Source of the DNA: an uncultured Lachnospiraceae bacterium
Lineage (GTDB): Bacteria > Bacillota > Clostridia > Lachnospirales > Lachnospiraceae
Assembly: GCA_900317825.1 (NCBI GenBank)
Contig: ONIH01000004.1
Location: forward strand, 1-64,000
Length of the DNA stretch: 64,000 bases
Direction of reading: 5' to 3'
The translations under genes were made by a program, and so were the position numbers. Under the pieces are notes generated by a model that did no database searches, was not told the DNA's origin, and saw only the letters and a program-made list of their open reading frames with translations. Below, piece after piece: positions 51,785 to 60,819 of the stretch; position 1 is the first letter of the stretch; every line of letters begins with the position of its first letter.

Positions 51785-51812
51785 ATTATAACAATAAATC
51801 GATTTCTGTCCA
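51785..51812 (-). promoter_or_regulatory. Sigma-A promoter of metK
   Basis: TGGACA (51807-51812), 16-nt spacer, TATAAT (51785-51790) on the minus strand. Confidence 0.65.
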
Positions 51813-51834
51813 TACACAAATATTCAAAAATGTA

Positions 51835-51863
51835 TTGCGTAAAATCATATAAAAATTTATAAT
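51835..51863 (+). promoter_or_regulatory. Sigma-A promoter of the HD-GYP gene
   Basis: TTGCGT (51835-51840), 17-nt spacer, TATAAT (51858-51863), 40 nt before the ATG. Confidence 0.65.
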
Positions 51864-51902
51864 ACTGTTTAGACAATCGATTTTTTCCATGAGGGGTATA
51901 AA

Positions 51903-53006
51903 ATGGACGTAAAGTACAAACCTAATGAATTAAGGCCTGGCATGGTCTTAGCAAAAGACGTAATGACACTTCAGGGGCAGTGCCTTGCCAAGGCCGGAAC
52001 AGTCCTCGATCAGAGCCTGATCTCAAAGATCACTTTTTACTCGATCTTTGACGTGGCGATCAGATCAGAAGCAGATCCGGAACCGGCACCTGCTGTCTCC
52101 GAAGAAAAAAATGAGACGATCCCCTATTCACAGAAGCTCAAGAGCACGCCGGTCTATCAGACTTTCCAGATAGATTATTCGAAAAATATCGCGGTAATGC
52201 GCGGACTTTTTGCACGCATCATAAAAGAAGAGCATCCAGCTGTGGATTTTAATTCAATTCTCAGGGATGTGTCGGCGCTCTTCGCACAGAAGACGACTCT
52301 CGATCTCTTCGACATCCTTCACACGATGGCATCTCTCGATGACGCTGTCTATGTGCACTCGCTGAATGTGGCGCTGATAACTAGAGGCCTCGGCAAGTGG
52401 ATGGGATTCGATGCTGATACACTTAACCTCCTGACGCTCGCAGGATATTTCCACGATATCGGAAAGCTGACGATCCCGCCGGAAGTCCTGAACAAGACAG
52501 GAAAGCTCACCGACGAGGAATTCGCCCTGATGAGACAGCATCCTCTGAACGGTAAAAAAATTCTCTCCAGGATCCCGAACATCGACAGTCGCATCCTTGC
52601 TGCTGCCCTCCAGCACCACGAGAGGAATGACGGCTCCGGCTATCCTAGAGGTCTTTCGGGCGATGAGATAGATCCTGTTGCATCAGTAGTCGCCGTAGCA
52701 GATGTCTACGACGCCATGACGACCGCCAGAGTCTACAGAGCTCCGCTCTGTGCTTTCCAGGTCATCGCCGCTTTTGAAAAAGACGGACTCCAGAAGTATT
52801 CGCCGAAGGTAGTCATGACATTCCTATCAAGACTCGCCGGCGCCTATCAGAACGCCAGGGTACTTCTGAATGACGGACGCAGATGCAAGGTCGTCTACAT
52901 CCATCATCACAACAACACGATGAGCAGGCCGATGATCCAGTTCGACGATGGACAGATCATCGATCTGATGACCGAGCCTTCGCTCTATATCCAGTCTATC
53001 ATATGA
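51903..53006 (+). CDS. HD-GYP domain protein (putative c-di-GMP phosphodiesterase)
   Basis: A 367-residue cytoplasmic protein without a receiver or membrane domain. The HD-GYP region (about 130-320) carries HDIGK (His184, Asp185), His213 in RQHPLNG, HHE at 238-240 and GSGYP at 244-248, so metal and GYP sites are intact. The N-terminal ~120 residues are a short DUF3391-like segment (RPGMVLAKDV) with a Pro/Glu linker. Degradation of c-di-GMP is expected for the family. Placed beside the flagellar operon, it may link c-di-GMP to motility (inference). Its end overlaps the convergent LicD gene by 8 nt. Confidence 0.9.
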   Translation: MDVKYKPNELRPGMVLAKDVMTLQGQCLAKAGTVLDQSLISKITFYSIFDVAIRSEADPEPAPAVSEEKNETIPYSQKLKSTPVYQTFQIDYSKNIAVMRGLFARIIKEEHPAVDFNSILRDVSALFAQKTTLDLFDILHTMASLDDAVYVHSLNVALITRGLGKWMGFDADTLNLLTLAGYFHDIGKLTIPPEVLNKTGKLTDEEFALMRQHPLNGKKILSRIPNIDSRILAAALQHHERNDGSGYPRGLSGDEIDPVASVVAVADVYDAMTTARVYRAPLCAFQVIAAFEKDGLQKYSPKVVMTFLSRLAGAYQNARVLLNDGRRCKVVYIHHHNNTMSRPMIQFDDGQIIDLMTEPSLYIQSII

Positions 53007-54891
53007 AATGCAGAGTCAGTGGAGACGGGTCGCCGCGCAGAGCGGCGTATCTGTCCAGCTGGCTTTTTCTTTTCTGATAATCTCTCGAAAAATCCACTTT
53101 TCTTTTATCAGCTGTTACTTTTTCGATAGAAGACACCTGCGATTCGCCCAGGATCTTCACCCACTCATCTCTTTCATCCGGGAAAAATGTCACGTCACAC
53201 TCCTGTTCATGGATATCCAGGTCAAGCTCTGCCAGTGTCTTTTCAAAACTCTCATCTCTTTCCGTAAACCTGCTAAGTCCCACACAGAATAACAGTGATT
53301 TAGAGATTTCTTCTCTTTCAGGTTCGTATGTTGCGACTATATTCTGCCAGTACTCGCATGTCTGCTCGCCGGCAAACCTGGAGAGTTCATCGATGTATTG
53401 AGACTTCATGCATTCCGTCGGAACGAAGACCCAGTCAGCGCGGATAACGGCCGGCTCATCCACATAGTAACGGAGCACTGTCATGTCAGGTGACGGCTCA
53501 TCTGAAAAATCACTGACTTCATACGGTGCCACATAAGCTATCACATCTGTAACTTCCTGCAGCCCCGCAGTGTAAAATTCTGGCGGGATTGAAAAGCACG
53601 GATTTCTGTCATCGTAGGGATCACAGATGTAGACGGCATCCGGAGTTCCCAATTCGCAGTCCCAATAATCTCTGTAATGCTCCCTGAATTCAGCAGGCAT
53701 CTCCGATTTCGCAAATGACAGCTGCTTTTCCAAAAGCTTTTCATCATAGATGATCGTCCCGTCAGGCTCCTTGAAAAAGAACGGCAGGTAAGTAACAGTG
53801 ATCTCCGAGCCTTCTTTTTCCTCATCCCTTAGAAAAGTAGAAAACGCTTTCCATCTTCCCCGGCCTGTCACAAGAAAAACCACCTGTCTTTTTTCATTCG
53901 GCTCTCTCATCTCAGACGGATAAGACTTGCGGAGCATCGAGGCATCAAATGAAAACTCGAATGGCAGCCTGCCACCGTTCAGTTCCTCAAGCTCCTTCTT
54001 CTGCGATTCAAAAAATGGATAGGTGTGCCCGTCCCAGTTCTTGTGGACTTCCATGTAGTTGTGGTAGAGCTCGCCCGTCAGTCTGTTATATTCGGATGAA
54101 GTCGGAATAGACGTATTCTCATACGGCAGGTTCACAGTCTCCGCGTATATAGACTTCTCACTGTAGAACATCTGCTTCAGGCCCCATGGAAATATATTAG
54201 TAACACAGTCAGACTCGCTCTCAGACGCAGTCTGCATGAGCCTCTCCGACAGAGAATATAGTGCGACAGACAGGTCATGCCTGCTGCCATCTGTCCCGTC
54301 AAATGCGTATGAAGTTCCGAAAGAGTCGTTTAATTTTTTTAAGATGTCGGCAGCCGACTCATCACTCATGGTCCGCTCCCTGATCCCATCTGCTAGCGCC
54401 AGAATGGTCAGAATATCGCTGTCACGCTGCTTTTCCTTTTCCCTGTCCGCATAGACATAGTCCAGGATAAAAATGTCGACATTTACCATGTACGGGAAAT
54501 TATGGTGTTCTTTAAGGAATTCCTCGTCAAATGAGATGTGGTTTTGGGATACAACCTTTGCGATGTAAAACCAGTGGTCATCAGTATTCGAATAGTCCTG
54601 CACGAAAAATCCTTCCGGAAGCTCGTCCTGATGCGCCCGGAAATTCTCATAGTCTTCTCTTTTCATGCAGATATCGAGATCATCGTCCCACGGGATAAAA
54701 CCTCCGTGACGCACGAGCGCCAGCTGGGTTCCCCAGTCCGCAAAATAAGTAATGCGGTGCTTTTTACACACCGCATCTATCTCTTTTAATATATAGAGTT
54801 CTTCGATCCACGCCTGCTTCACCGCAGTCGGAATGTAGAACCCGTCTCTTACTTCGTCCTGTAAAAATACAAGCTCTTCGTATGTATTCAT
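52999..54891 (-). CDS. LicD-family protein fused to a CDP-glycerol glycerophosphotransferase-like domain
   Basis: A 630-residue two-part protein. The N-terminal half is a LicD phosphotransferase domain: ITYFADWGTQLALVRHGGFIPWDDDLDICMKRED with metal-binding Asp residues at 69-73. LicD proteins move phosphocholine or similar groups onto glycans. The second part (about 345-500) reads like the front domain of glycerophosphotransferases (RQVVFLVTGRGRWKAF, TYLPFFFKEPDGTIIYDE, DAVYICDPYDDRNPCFSIPPEFYTAGLQEVTDVIAYVAPYEV). It closes the flagellar operon, overlapping the chaperone gene by 4 nt, so it may decorate flagellin. Confidence 0.8.
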   Translation of the reverse strand: MNTYEELVFLQDEVRDGFYIPTAVKQAWIEELYILKEIDAVCKKHRITYFADWGTQLALVRHGGFIPWDDDLDICMKREDYENFRAHQDELPEGFFVQDYSNTDDHWFYIAKVVSQNHISFDEEFLKEHHNFPYMVNVDIFILDYVYADREKEKQRDSDILTILALADGIRERTMSDESAADILKKLNDSFGTSYAFDGTDGSRHDLSVALYSLSERLMQTASESESDCVTNIFPWGLKQMFYSEKSIYAETVNLPYENTSIPTSSEYNRLTGELYHNYMEVHKNWDGHTYPFFESQKKELEELNGGRLPFEFSFDASMLRKSYPSEMREPNEKRQVVFLVTGRGRWKAFSTFLRDEEKEGSEITVTYLPFFFKEPDGTIIYDEKLLEKQLSFAKSEMPAEFREHYRDYWDCELGTPDAVYICDPYDDRNPCFSIPPEFYTAGLQEVTDVIAYVAPYEVSDFSDEPSPDMTVLRYYVDEPAVIRADWVFVPTECMKSQYIDELSRFAGEQTCEYWQNIVATYEPEREEISKSLLFCVGLSRFTERDESFEKTLAELDLDIHEQECDVTFFPDERDEWVKILGESQVSSIEKVTADKRKVDFSRDYQKRKSQLDRYAALRGDPSPLTLHFI

Positions 54892-55361
54892 TTGGATTTG
54901 TCTAAAAACTGCGAGTCATAATCGCCATTCATCGCCTTGTAATAGTTCGATACAGCAGACTGGCTCTTGCGGATCTTCTTGACCTGCTTCCTGATGCCTG
55001 CGAATTTCTGCTCTACGAGCCTGTAGTTCTCCTGCTCCTGCTTTCTGACTTGAGCAGTCAGGTCTGTAATCTCCCTGACCAGGTCCTGCATGGCGGCGAT
55101 GTCATCTCTGTACTTTGCCTTATGCTCCGTAAGAAGCGGCTTTACTTTGTCAAAAATGACCGAAAATCCGTCATCAAGGGTGGATATCTGATCTACCCAG
55201 ACGTCCTTGTGATCCATGGTAGCCTGAAGCTCATCTGGTGTCGAAGTAGGGTCTTTCAGGACCTTCGACTGGACCTCATTTTCTTTTGAGATCAGCTGGA
55301 GCAGCTCAACCTTTTTTTCCAGCGATTCACGCAGCACTCTGACATAAGCTTCATCTTCCAT
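54888..55361 (-). CDS. FlgN/FliT-like flagellar export chaperone
   Basis: A 157-residue, almost all-helical protein with heptad-like Leu/Gln/Glu repeats (ESLEKKVELLQLISKENE at the start; QVRKQEQENYRLVEQKFAGIRKQVKKIRKSQ near the end). The place just after fliS in a fliD-fliS operon, and the coiled-coil pattern, suggest the FliT/FlgN chaperone group. Sequence motifs alone are too weak to say which. It overlaps the LicD gene by 4 nt. Confidence 0.6.
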   Translation of the reverse strand: MEDEAYVRVLRESLEKKVELLQLISKENEVQSKVLKDPTSTPDELQATMDHKDVWVDQISTLDDGFSVIFDKVKPLLTEHKAKYRDDIAAMQDLVREITDLTAQVRKQEQENYRLVEQKFAGIRKQVKKIRKSQSAVSNYYKAMNGDYDSQFLDKSK

Positions 55362-55368
55362 AAAATGA

Positions 55369-55779
55369 TCACTCCGCTGTGGTGGCCGTGCCGACGTTTG
55401 TGTTCTGACCGTTGTTCGTCTTCTTCATGACTTCCTTCCAGGTCTCTCTCATCGTCTCGATGCTGTCATAAGCTTCCTGAAGGATGTCGTTATCTTTTTT
55501 CATGTTCGCCCAGAGGAGCCTGTCCCTGATGTACTTGTAGACATTATCGAAATCAGTCGCTACCGGGTACTTGTGGTTTAAGGAACCCATCAGCTCGACG
55601 ATTATATCGTCAGCCTTCTGGATATTCGTATTCGCCTTCGGTATGTCGCCCTTCTCTATAGCGTCATGTGCGATATTTACGAACTTTATCGCTCCATCGT
55701 AGAGCATCAGCACCAGTTCTGCCTGTGATGCTGTCTCTACCTGGTTCCTTCTATATACTTCATATGGATTTCTCTGCAT
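55369..55779 (-). CDS. fliS: Flagellin chaperone FliS
   Basis: Four-helix bundle chaperone of 136 residues that holds flagellin before export. MQRNPYEVYRRNQVETASQAELVLMLYDGAIKFVNIAHDAIEKGDI, then LNHKYPVATDFDNVYKYIRDRLLWANMKKD, then a Lys/Asn-rich tail are typical. It follows fliD by 45 nt. Confidence 0.95.
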   Translation of the reverse strand: MQRNPYEVYRRNQVETASQAELVLMLYDGAIKFVNIAHDAIEKGDIPKANTNIQKADDIIVELMGSLNHKYPVATDFDNVYKYIRDRLLWANMKKDNDILQEAYDSIETMRETWKEVMKKTNNGQNTNVGTATTAE

Positions 55780-55824
55780 TGTACCTTACCCTTTTCTGCC
55801 AAACAACAAACCGAAAAATATCCG

Positions 55825-57444
55825 TTATGATGATACAAGCCCTGAGATAGAACTCGTGCTGCTCTGAAGCTCCTGGAGAGTCGACTCCATTTTGGAGAAC
55901 TTCTTATAGTAGCTGTCCTGCATATCATTCAGTCTCGTAGTCCACTGATTTATCAGCTTCGTGTAAGATGAATACTCGCTTGCCATTTCCTTGTCGTTAT
56001 AGACTGTGAAGACTGTACGAAGCGAAGTAGCTGTCATCTTCTTCTTCAGCTCTTTTGACAGGTTATTCGTCAGGTTCTTCACAAAGTCCACGACCTTGTC
56101 AGGATCCTCTGTAATGGCTGTCATCAGCTTATCTGTCTTTGAAGAAACCGAAGCATCATCCTCATCACCGTCAATGTGATACTCATACTGTCTGTTCGTA
56201 GCTGACTGAAGGATTCCCTTTGTCATGATACCAAAGGTAGCCAGGCTGTACTTCTTTGCCGATGAAGCGTCTGTACCTGCTTTCAGTACCTGATTACCAT
56301 CATCATCGAAGGTGGCTACCGAGTCATCATAGTAGGTCTTCATCATGCCATTCGTCAGAGTGCTCATCAAAGAATCCAGAGTATCGTCTCTTCTGAGAAG
56401 TCCGGTCTTTATCTTCTTCTCCCACTTCTCTACCTCTTTATCCGACATCTGCGCCTTCTCATCATCTGTCAGAGGTTCGTAGGAGCCTGAGCTCTTTGCG
56501 TTATACTTATCTGTCAGGCTGTTGATCAGGTCATTATAAGAAGAGATAAGCTCCTTTACCTTATCGTAGATTCCCTGAGTGTCTACCTGGGTGTTTATCG
56601 TGATGCCATCGCCATCAGTCTTTGCTAAGGCCTGAATGTTCAGACCGTTGATGCTGAAGTTGTTCGAAGAGCTGGTGTATTCTACTCCATTCAGAGTAAT
56701 CTCTGCGTCTACACCATTTTTCTTTATAGCTCCTGTATTACTATCCACTTTTCCATCATCTGCAGAGGATGAGAGCTTCAGTGCCTTAAGGATGCTGTCA
56801 TCAGCCTTCATACCAGCTGCTTCAGTACCTGCCGTGATAGAAAAGCTCTGTGCTGTTCCCGACTTCTTAGAGCTGATGTAGAATCTCTGCTGATCTTCAT
56901 CGAAGCTGGCATTAAGTCCGGCGTCCTTTAATTTGTTCACCAGGCTCTGAACTGTCGTATCCGCATCGATCTCAAGGTCTGTATTCTTACCGCCTACTGT
57001 GATCCTGATGGTCTTTCCTACGGCATCAGTGCCTGCTATGTCAGACAGCTTTGTGCTTGCGGTGACCTTTGACTTGTCATCTCCTGTGCCGACCTCACCC
57101 AGCTTTCCGCTGGTAAGTGATGCTGCCGATGCCAAGCTGGTGATCTCCAGAGTCTGGGTTCCGTTGAATGCGACTCCGTTCGCTGAAACTGTAGCCTTTG
57201 TCGCGTCTGATGCTGTAGCCTTCTGCAGGTTCCAACTGGACTGATACCTGTAGTTATCGAGACTGTTATAGAAGTCATTTATCTTTGTGTTTACTTCTTT
57301 CCAGGCGTCCTGCTTCCATGAAAGCTTCGTCTGGGCTTTTTTATAGTCGTCTACTTTTGTCTGGTAGCCGCTGGTCAGGGCTTTTACGATAGACTCTGTA
57401 TCAAGTCCCGATACCATACCGCTCATTCTGATAGGTGATGCCAT
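55825..57444 (-). CDS. fliD: Flagellar filament cap protein FliD
   Basis: Caps the filament and folds in new flagellin. The 539 residues start MASPIRMSGMVSGLDTESIVKAL, the family hallmark. FliD_N covers about 5-105. Flagellin_IN-like repeats include TLEITSLASAASLTSGKLG. The C-terminal domain has KVKELISSYNDLINSLTDKYNA and a coiled end (MQDSYYKKFSKMESTLQELQSSTSSISGLV). It has all regions that the 35.5-kb paralogue lacks. Confidence 0.97.
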   Translation of the reverse strand: MASPIRMSGMVSGLDTESIVKALTSGYQTKVDDYKKAQTKLSWKQDAWKEVNTKINDFYNSLDNYRYQSSWNLQKATASDATKATVSANGVAFNGTQTLEITSLASAASLTSGKLGEVGTGDDKSKVTASTKLSDIAGTDAVGKTIRITVGGKNTDLEIDADTTVQSLVNKLKDAGLNASFDEDQQRFYISSKKSGTAQSFSITAGTEAAGMKADDSILKALKLSSSADDGKVDSNTGAIKKNGVDAEITLNGVEYTSSSNNFSINGLNIQALAKTDGDGITINTQVDTQGIYDKVKELISSYNDLINSLTDKYNAKSSGSYEPLTDDEKAQMSDKEVEKWEKKIKTGLLRRDDTLDSLMSTLTNGMMKTYYDDSVATFDDDGNQVLKAGTDASSAKKYSLATFGIMTKGILQSATNRQYEYHIDGDEDDASVSSKTDKLMTAITEDPDKVVDFVKNLTNNLSKELKKKMTATSLRTVFTVYNDKEMASEYSSYTKLINQWTTRLNDMQDSYYKKFSKMESTLQELQSSTSSISGLVSS

Positions 57445-57467
57445 TTGATTACCTCCTTCTCTCCTGC

Positions 57468-57905
57468 TTACTTCTTCTCATCTACTAATATGCCTGCCAG
57501 TTCCCATACCTTCGCTATCATGTCAAGGGTCTTCTCCGGCGGGATTTCCTTAATGACTTTCTTTGTATCACGGTCGACGATTTTTATCGTGACGCGGTTT
57601 GTCTTGTCATGAATGCCAAAAATAGCCTCGGTGCCGTTCGCATGCTTATTCATCGAAGAGACTGCCTGCTTTATCCGCTCTCTCTCCTTCTGATCAAGCT
57701 TCTCATCGTACTTCAGTGCTTCCTCACCGGCTGTCTGGATAGCCTCTGATGATGCCTCTTCCACCGGGTCATTTTCGACTGCTGCTGTCTGAGCGGCGTC
57801 TGTTGTCTTAGTGTCTGGTTTTTGCACGCCGTCTGTCTGAGAGGACCCGTTCACTGTGTAGCTTCCCTGCTTCTGGTATCCTGGTCCGTTTACTGATATG
57901 CCCAT
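57468..57905 (-). CDS. flaG: FlaG family protein
   Basis: A 145-residue protein with a variable Thr/Gln/Asp-rich start and the conserved FlaG domain at the end: AIFGIHDKTNRVTIKIVDRDTKKVIKEIPPEKTLDMIAKVWELAGILVDEKK. FlaG proteins tune filament length in some species. Start at 57903-57905 follows GGAGGTGG; an in-frame ATG at 57920 is upstream of this RBS and less likely. It is first in the flaG-fliD-fliS-chaperone-licD group. Confidence 0.93.
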   Translation of the reverse strand: MGISVNGPGYQKQGSYTVNGSSQTDGVQKPDTKTTDAAQTAAVENDPVEEASSEAIQTAGEEALKYDEKLDQKERERIKQAVSSMNKHANGTEAIFGIHDKTNRVTIKIVDRDTKKVIKEIPPEKTLDMIAKVWELAGILVDEKK

Positions 57906-57973
57906 AACTGCCACCTCCATGTGCCGCTTTATGGTAAAACTTCTGCATTACTTCATGAACTTACTTTATTCTT

Positions 57974-57980
57974 ATATCGG
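57974..57980 (-). promoter_or_regulatory. Possible sigma-D (sigma-28) promoter of flaG-fliD
   Basis: CCGATAT on the minus strand, about 70 nt upstream of flaG, matches the -10 box of motility sigma factors. The -35 position 15 nt away (TGTA at 57996-57999) is a poor match to TAAA, so the call is tentative. Confidence 0.35.
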
Positions 57981-57986
57981 TTCAGG

Positions 57987-58033
57987 CAAAAAAAATACAA
58001 CCCTCGCCCCGCGATGAATTGTATTTTTTTTGC
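57987..58033. terminator. Bidirectional terminator between csrA and flaG
   Basis: AATACAA / TTGTATT stem (57994-58000, 58019-58025) with inner GC-rich bases, an eight-A run at one side and an eight-T run at the other. Confidence 0.8.
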
Positions 58034-58049
58034 ATTTTTATCTGTAAGA

Positions 58050-58072
58050 AGCGGGGCTGCTGCCGCCCCTTC
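58050..58072 (-). terminator. GC-rich hairpin after csrA
   Basis: GGGGCGGC / GCCCCGC arms 17 nt after the csrA stop; no strong T-run. It could be a first terminator or mRNA end. Confidence 0.45.
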
Positions 58073-58088
58073 TCTACATAAAAAAGTG

Positions 58089-58304
58089 CTAGAATAGCTC
58101 CTTAAGGTTCTGGACGCTCTCGGTGTTCATTGACTCGGCGTTTTCTTTCTGGATCTGTTCGAAGACTTCCTTACGGTAGATCGGGACGTTCTTCGGAGCC
58201 TGGATGCCGATCTTTACATGGTCACCCTTGACTTCCATGACAGTGATCTCTATATTTCCGTTGATGACGATCGACTCGTCTTTTTTTCTCGTGAGTGCGA
58301 GCAT
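58089..58304 (-). CDS. csrA: Carbon storage regulator CsrA
   Basis: Small RNA-binding protein of 71 residues that blocks flagellin mRNA translation in Firmicutes. MLALTRKKDESIVINGNIEITVMEVKGDHVKIGIQAPKNVPIYRKEVFEQIQKEN holds the beta-barrel and the RNA-binding edges. It starts 2 nt downstream of fliW, its antagonist. Normal length for Firmicutes. Confidence 0.97.
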   Translation of the reverse strand: MLALTRKKDESIVINGNIEITVMEVKGDHVKIGIQAPKNVPIYRKEVFEQIQKENAESMNTESVQNLKELF

Positions 58305-58306
58305 GC

Positions 58307-58780
58307 TCAGGCCTCCTTTCCTGCCTTGCGGGCTGCAAGGATATCGTAGATAGGTGCCTTTACCTGTACGTCATCTTCGACCATCAACTGACAGCCTTTC
58401 AGCGTGTCGGTATTTATGATGAAAGGTGCCTTGAGGTTCACGGTCATTTTTTTTACATCCTTAGGGACTGATATCGTGACCAGACAGTAGGTGTTCATTG
58501 GTGTCAGCTTTCCGATATCCGGAAGCAGGTCGTCATTTATCGTCGGATTGTACTCCGGAAAAATATCATCTGGCATTACGACTGGCATCGCGAACTGCGG
58601 CTCATCCATCGACTGAAGATACATCAGAGCCGTCTTATTTTCTTTGCCGTCACTGCCCTCTGAATCGTAGATCAGGGTGAATTTATTCATGTCGGGAAAT
58701 CCGATGATCCCGTCCGGAAACTCGATTATTTTTTCGTCTGCTATGTCTATTTCCCCAAAAAGTCTTGTATTAACCTTCAT
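58307..58780 (-). CDS. fliW: Flagellar assembly factor FliW
   Basis: Protein that binds CsrA and flagellin to link flagellin level to its translation. The 157 residues have MKVNTRLFGEIDIADEKIIEFPDGIIGFPDMNKFTLI and NTYCLVTISVPKDVKKMTVNLKAPFIINTDTLKGCQ. It is 22 nt after flgL and directly before csrA, the usual pair. Confidence 0.97.
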   Translation of the reverse strand: MKVNTRLFGEIDIADEKIIEFPDGIIGFPDMNKFTLIYDSEGSDGKENKTALMYLQSMDEPQFAMPVVMPDDIFPEYNPTINDDLLPDIGKLTPMNTYCLVTISVPKDVKKMTVNLKAPFIINTDTLKGCQLMVEDDVQVKAPIYDILAARKAGKEA

Positions 58781-58802
58781 ATGTTCCCTTTCTTTTCACT
58801 GC

Positions 58803-60797
58803 TTAAATATAGTTCAGGAGAGACTGCTGGCCGAGCTTTCCGGCGGCTACAAGTGATGCCTGGTAAGCTGTGTAGTATGCCGTGTAGTTCATCATGATGG
58901 TCGACAGATCCATATTATCATTCTTGTTCTTCAGGTCTGTGACTGACTCCTGCTGCTCATCCATACGCAGTTTCGTCATCTTCAGCTCGTCTCCACGGCA
59001 GCCTAGTGTCGTCTCGCCGAGATTTGCCTTGTTCAGGTAGGTGTCACAGTTTCCAAGGACTCTCTCGAAGCTGTCCTTCATGTAGTCCTTGTAGTAGTCG
59101 TATTCCTTATTCGCTGCGGTGTACCATTCTGCAAGCTTCGCCTGGGTTTTCTCGTCCTGGTAATCGGCGTCCTTCATCAGTGCCTGTATCTTCTGTCTCT
59201 TGGTGTCTGAGTTCTGTGCGTTGGTGACTGCTGCGATCAGGTCCTTCATATCCTGCTGCGCGCTCGAGTCAAAAATCTCATTTGCCTGGAGATTTACCGT
59301 CAGTGTCTGGTTCACTGCGACCGTATAATTGATGTCGTAGTGTGTATCGGTTCTGTCGTAGACCTGTCTCTGGCCGATAGTTCCATCTATGTCGCTATAA
59401 TTTACCGCCGTGTTATCTACGCAGTCATAGTAATATTCCGGCTTCAGCTCTCCTGCCGAGAACGAATTCTTATCGTAGTTCACTGCCACTGTCGTCTCTT
59501 TTGCTGACATCTGATCTGATACATTCTTTCCGAAGATCAGGTCGCCGGTCTCCTTGATCATGACCATGGCGTCGTCAGGAACGTACTTTTTCAGAGCGTT
59601 CTCACCTGTTGCGTTTTTGGAACTCCAGTCCGCCCAGTCGGATTCGTTTTCGAAGACGTAAACTGTTTTAGGAAGTGAATTTGTTGTATCGTAATTTTTA
59701 TTTTCAACTCCGTCTACGGTAGTAGTACTATATGCTCTGACTGTTTTTGTCTCAGGTGTTCCGACTGTTGCACCTGTGCCATCCGTAGTTGTCTTTGTAA
59801 TAGTATATGTACCAGCATCTGTTCCAGCTGCTGTTACAGTAGTTACTGTGTTGCCGTTTGCATCTTTCTCTGTAACTGTACCTGGTGTTATTGAGGAAGA
59901 AGTTCCTATCTGACTATATTCGTATTTTACGTCCTGTGTTTGTCCAGAAGCTGACTTTACCGTTCTGGTAGATCCTGATTGAATTACACCATTTTCATAA
60001 GCAAGCCTAGTCGTCCCGTCCGGATTAGCAGTACCATTTGCAAGTGGCGGTATTCTGTTAGTATCCTGTGATACAAGCTGTAAAGTATTTTTTATAGTCT
60101 GTCCGCTTGCATCCTTGTATGAAAATGTCAGGCTCTCGACATCAGATACATTATCGTAAGCCAGGCGGAGACGTTTGTATGAAGAGTCCTGGATGGTGAT
60201 ATCGTCTTTTGCAAGTCCTGTATTTGTATCGAGATTTGTTACCTCGCTCTTATTTGCTGGGACTGTCACCGAGTGGTTGAAGTATTTGACTTTCTCGAAG
60301 TCATTTGCTGAGAGTTCCTGGGTGATGTTGTACTTCTTGTCGCTGTCAGCATCCGTGAATACAAGAGTCTTGTCTGTTCGATAGCCAGTAAATACAGTAC
60401 GGCCGGCATAGTCAGCATTTCCCTGTGCAAAAATAGATTCCTGCAGTGACTGGAGCTGATGAAGGATTGTCGCCTTATCGTCGTCTTTGTAAGTGCCTGT
60501 AGAACCCTGGACACAGAGTCTCTTCAGGTCGGTGATATTATCGATGATATTTGAAAGGGCGGTTTCTGTGACATCCATCCACTTCTCGGCATCCGGGATA
60601 TTCGTCTCGTAATACTGGTTGATCTTCGACAAACGGGTCTGGAGTGCAAGTGAACGGACTGCCACTACCGGATCATCTGACGGGCGCTGGATCTTTGTCT
60701 GCGTCGTCATCTGATTTTCGCCCTTGTCGACGAGGATCTTATTTGAATTTATATTTGATGCCGCGTTGTGCAGGATCATATTATTCGTAATTCGCAT
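58803..60797 (-). CDS. flgL: Flagellar hook-filament junction protein FlgL (large)
   Basis: Links hook and filament. From the ATG at 60795-60797 (AAGGAGG, 5 nt) it has 664 residues, about twice the usual ~300. The first ~160 residues (MRITNNMILHNAASNINSNK, TTQTKIQRPSDDPVVAVRSLALQTRL) and the last ~110 (YLNKANLGETTLGCRGDELKMTKLRMDEQQ) are the conserved D0/D1 ends. Between them lies a long variable region with Thr/Gly-rich beta-type repeats, the part exposed outside. The open frame reaches 60848 without an RBS. Confidence 0.93.
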   Translation of the reverse strand: MRITNNMILHNAASNINSNKILVDKGENQMTTQTKIQRPSDDPVVAVRSLALQTRLSKINQYYETNIPDAEKWMDVTETALSNIIDNITDLKRLCVQGSTGTYKDDDKATILHQLQSLQESIFAQGNADYAGRTVFTGYRTDKTLVFTDADSDKKYNITQELSANDFEKVKYFNHSVTVPANKSEVTNLDTNTGLAKDDITIQDSSYKRLRLAYDNVSDVESLTFSYKDASGQTIKNTLQLVSQDTNRIPPLANGTANPDGTTRLAYENGVIQSGSTRTVKSASGQTQDVKYEYSQIGTSSSITPGTVTEKDANGNTVTTVTAAGTDAGTYTITKTTTDGTGATVGTPETKTVRAYSTTTVDGVENKNYDTTNSLPKTVYVFENESDWADWSSKNATGENALKKYVPDDAMVMIKETGDLIFGKNVSDQMSAKETTVAVNYDKNSFSAGELKPEYYYDCVDNTAVNYSDIDGTIGQRQVYDRTDTHYDINYTVAVNQTLTVNLQANEIFDSSAQQDMKDLIAAVTNAQNSDTKRQKIQALMKDADYQDEKTQAKLAEWYTAANKEYDYYKDYMKDSFERVLGNCDTYLNKANLGETTLGCRGDELKMTKLRMDEQQESVTDLKNKNDNMDLSTIMMNYTAYYTAYQASLVAAGKLGQQSLLNYI

Positions 60798-60819
60798 ATA
60801 TACCTCCTTGTGTGATGGC

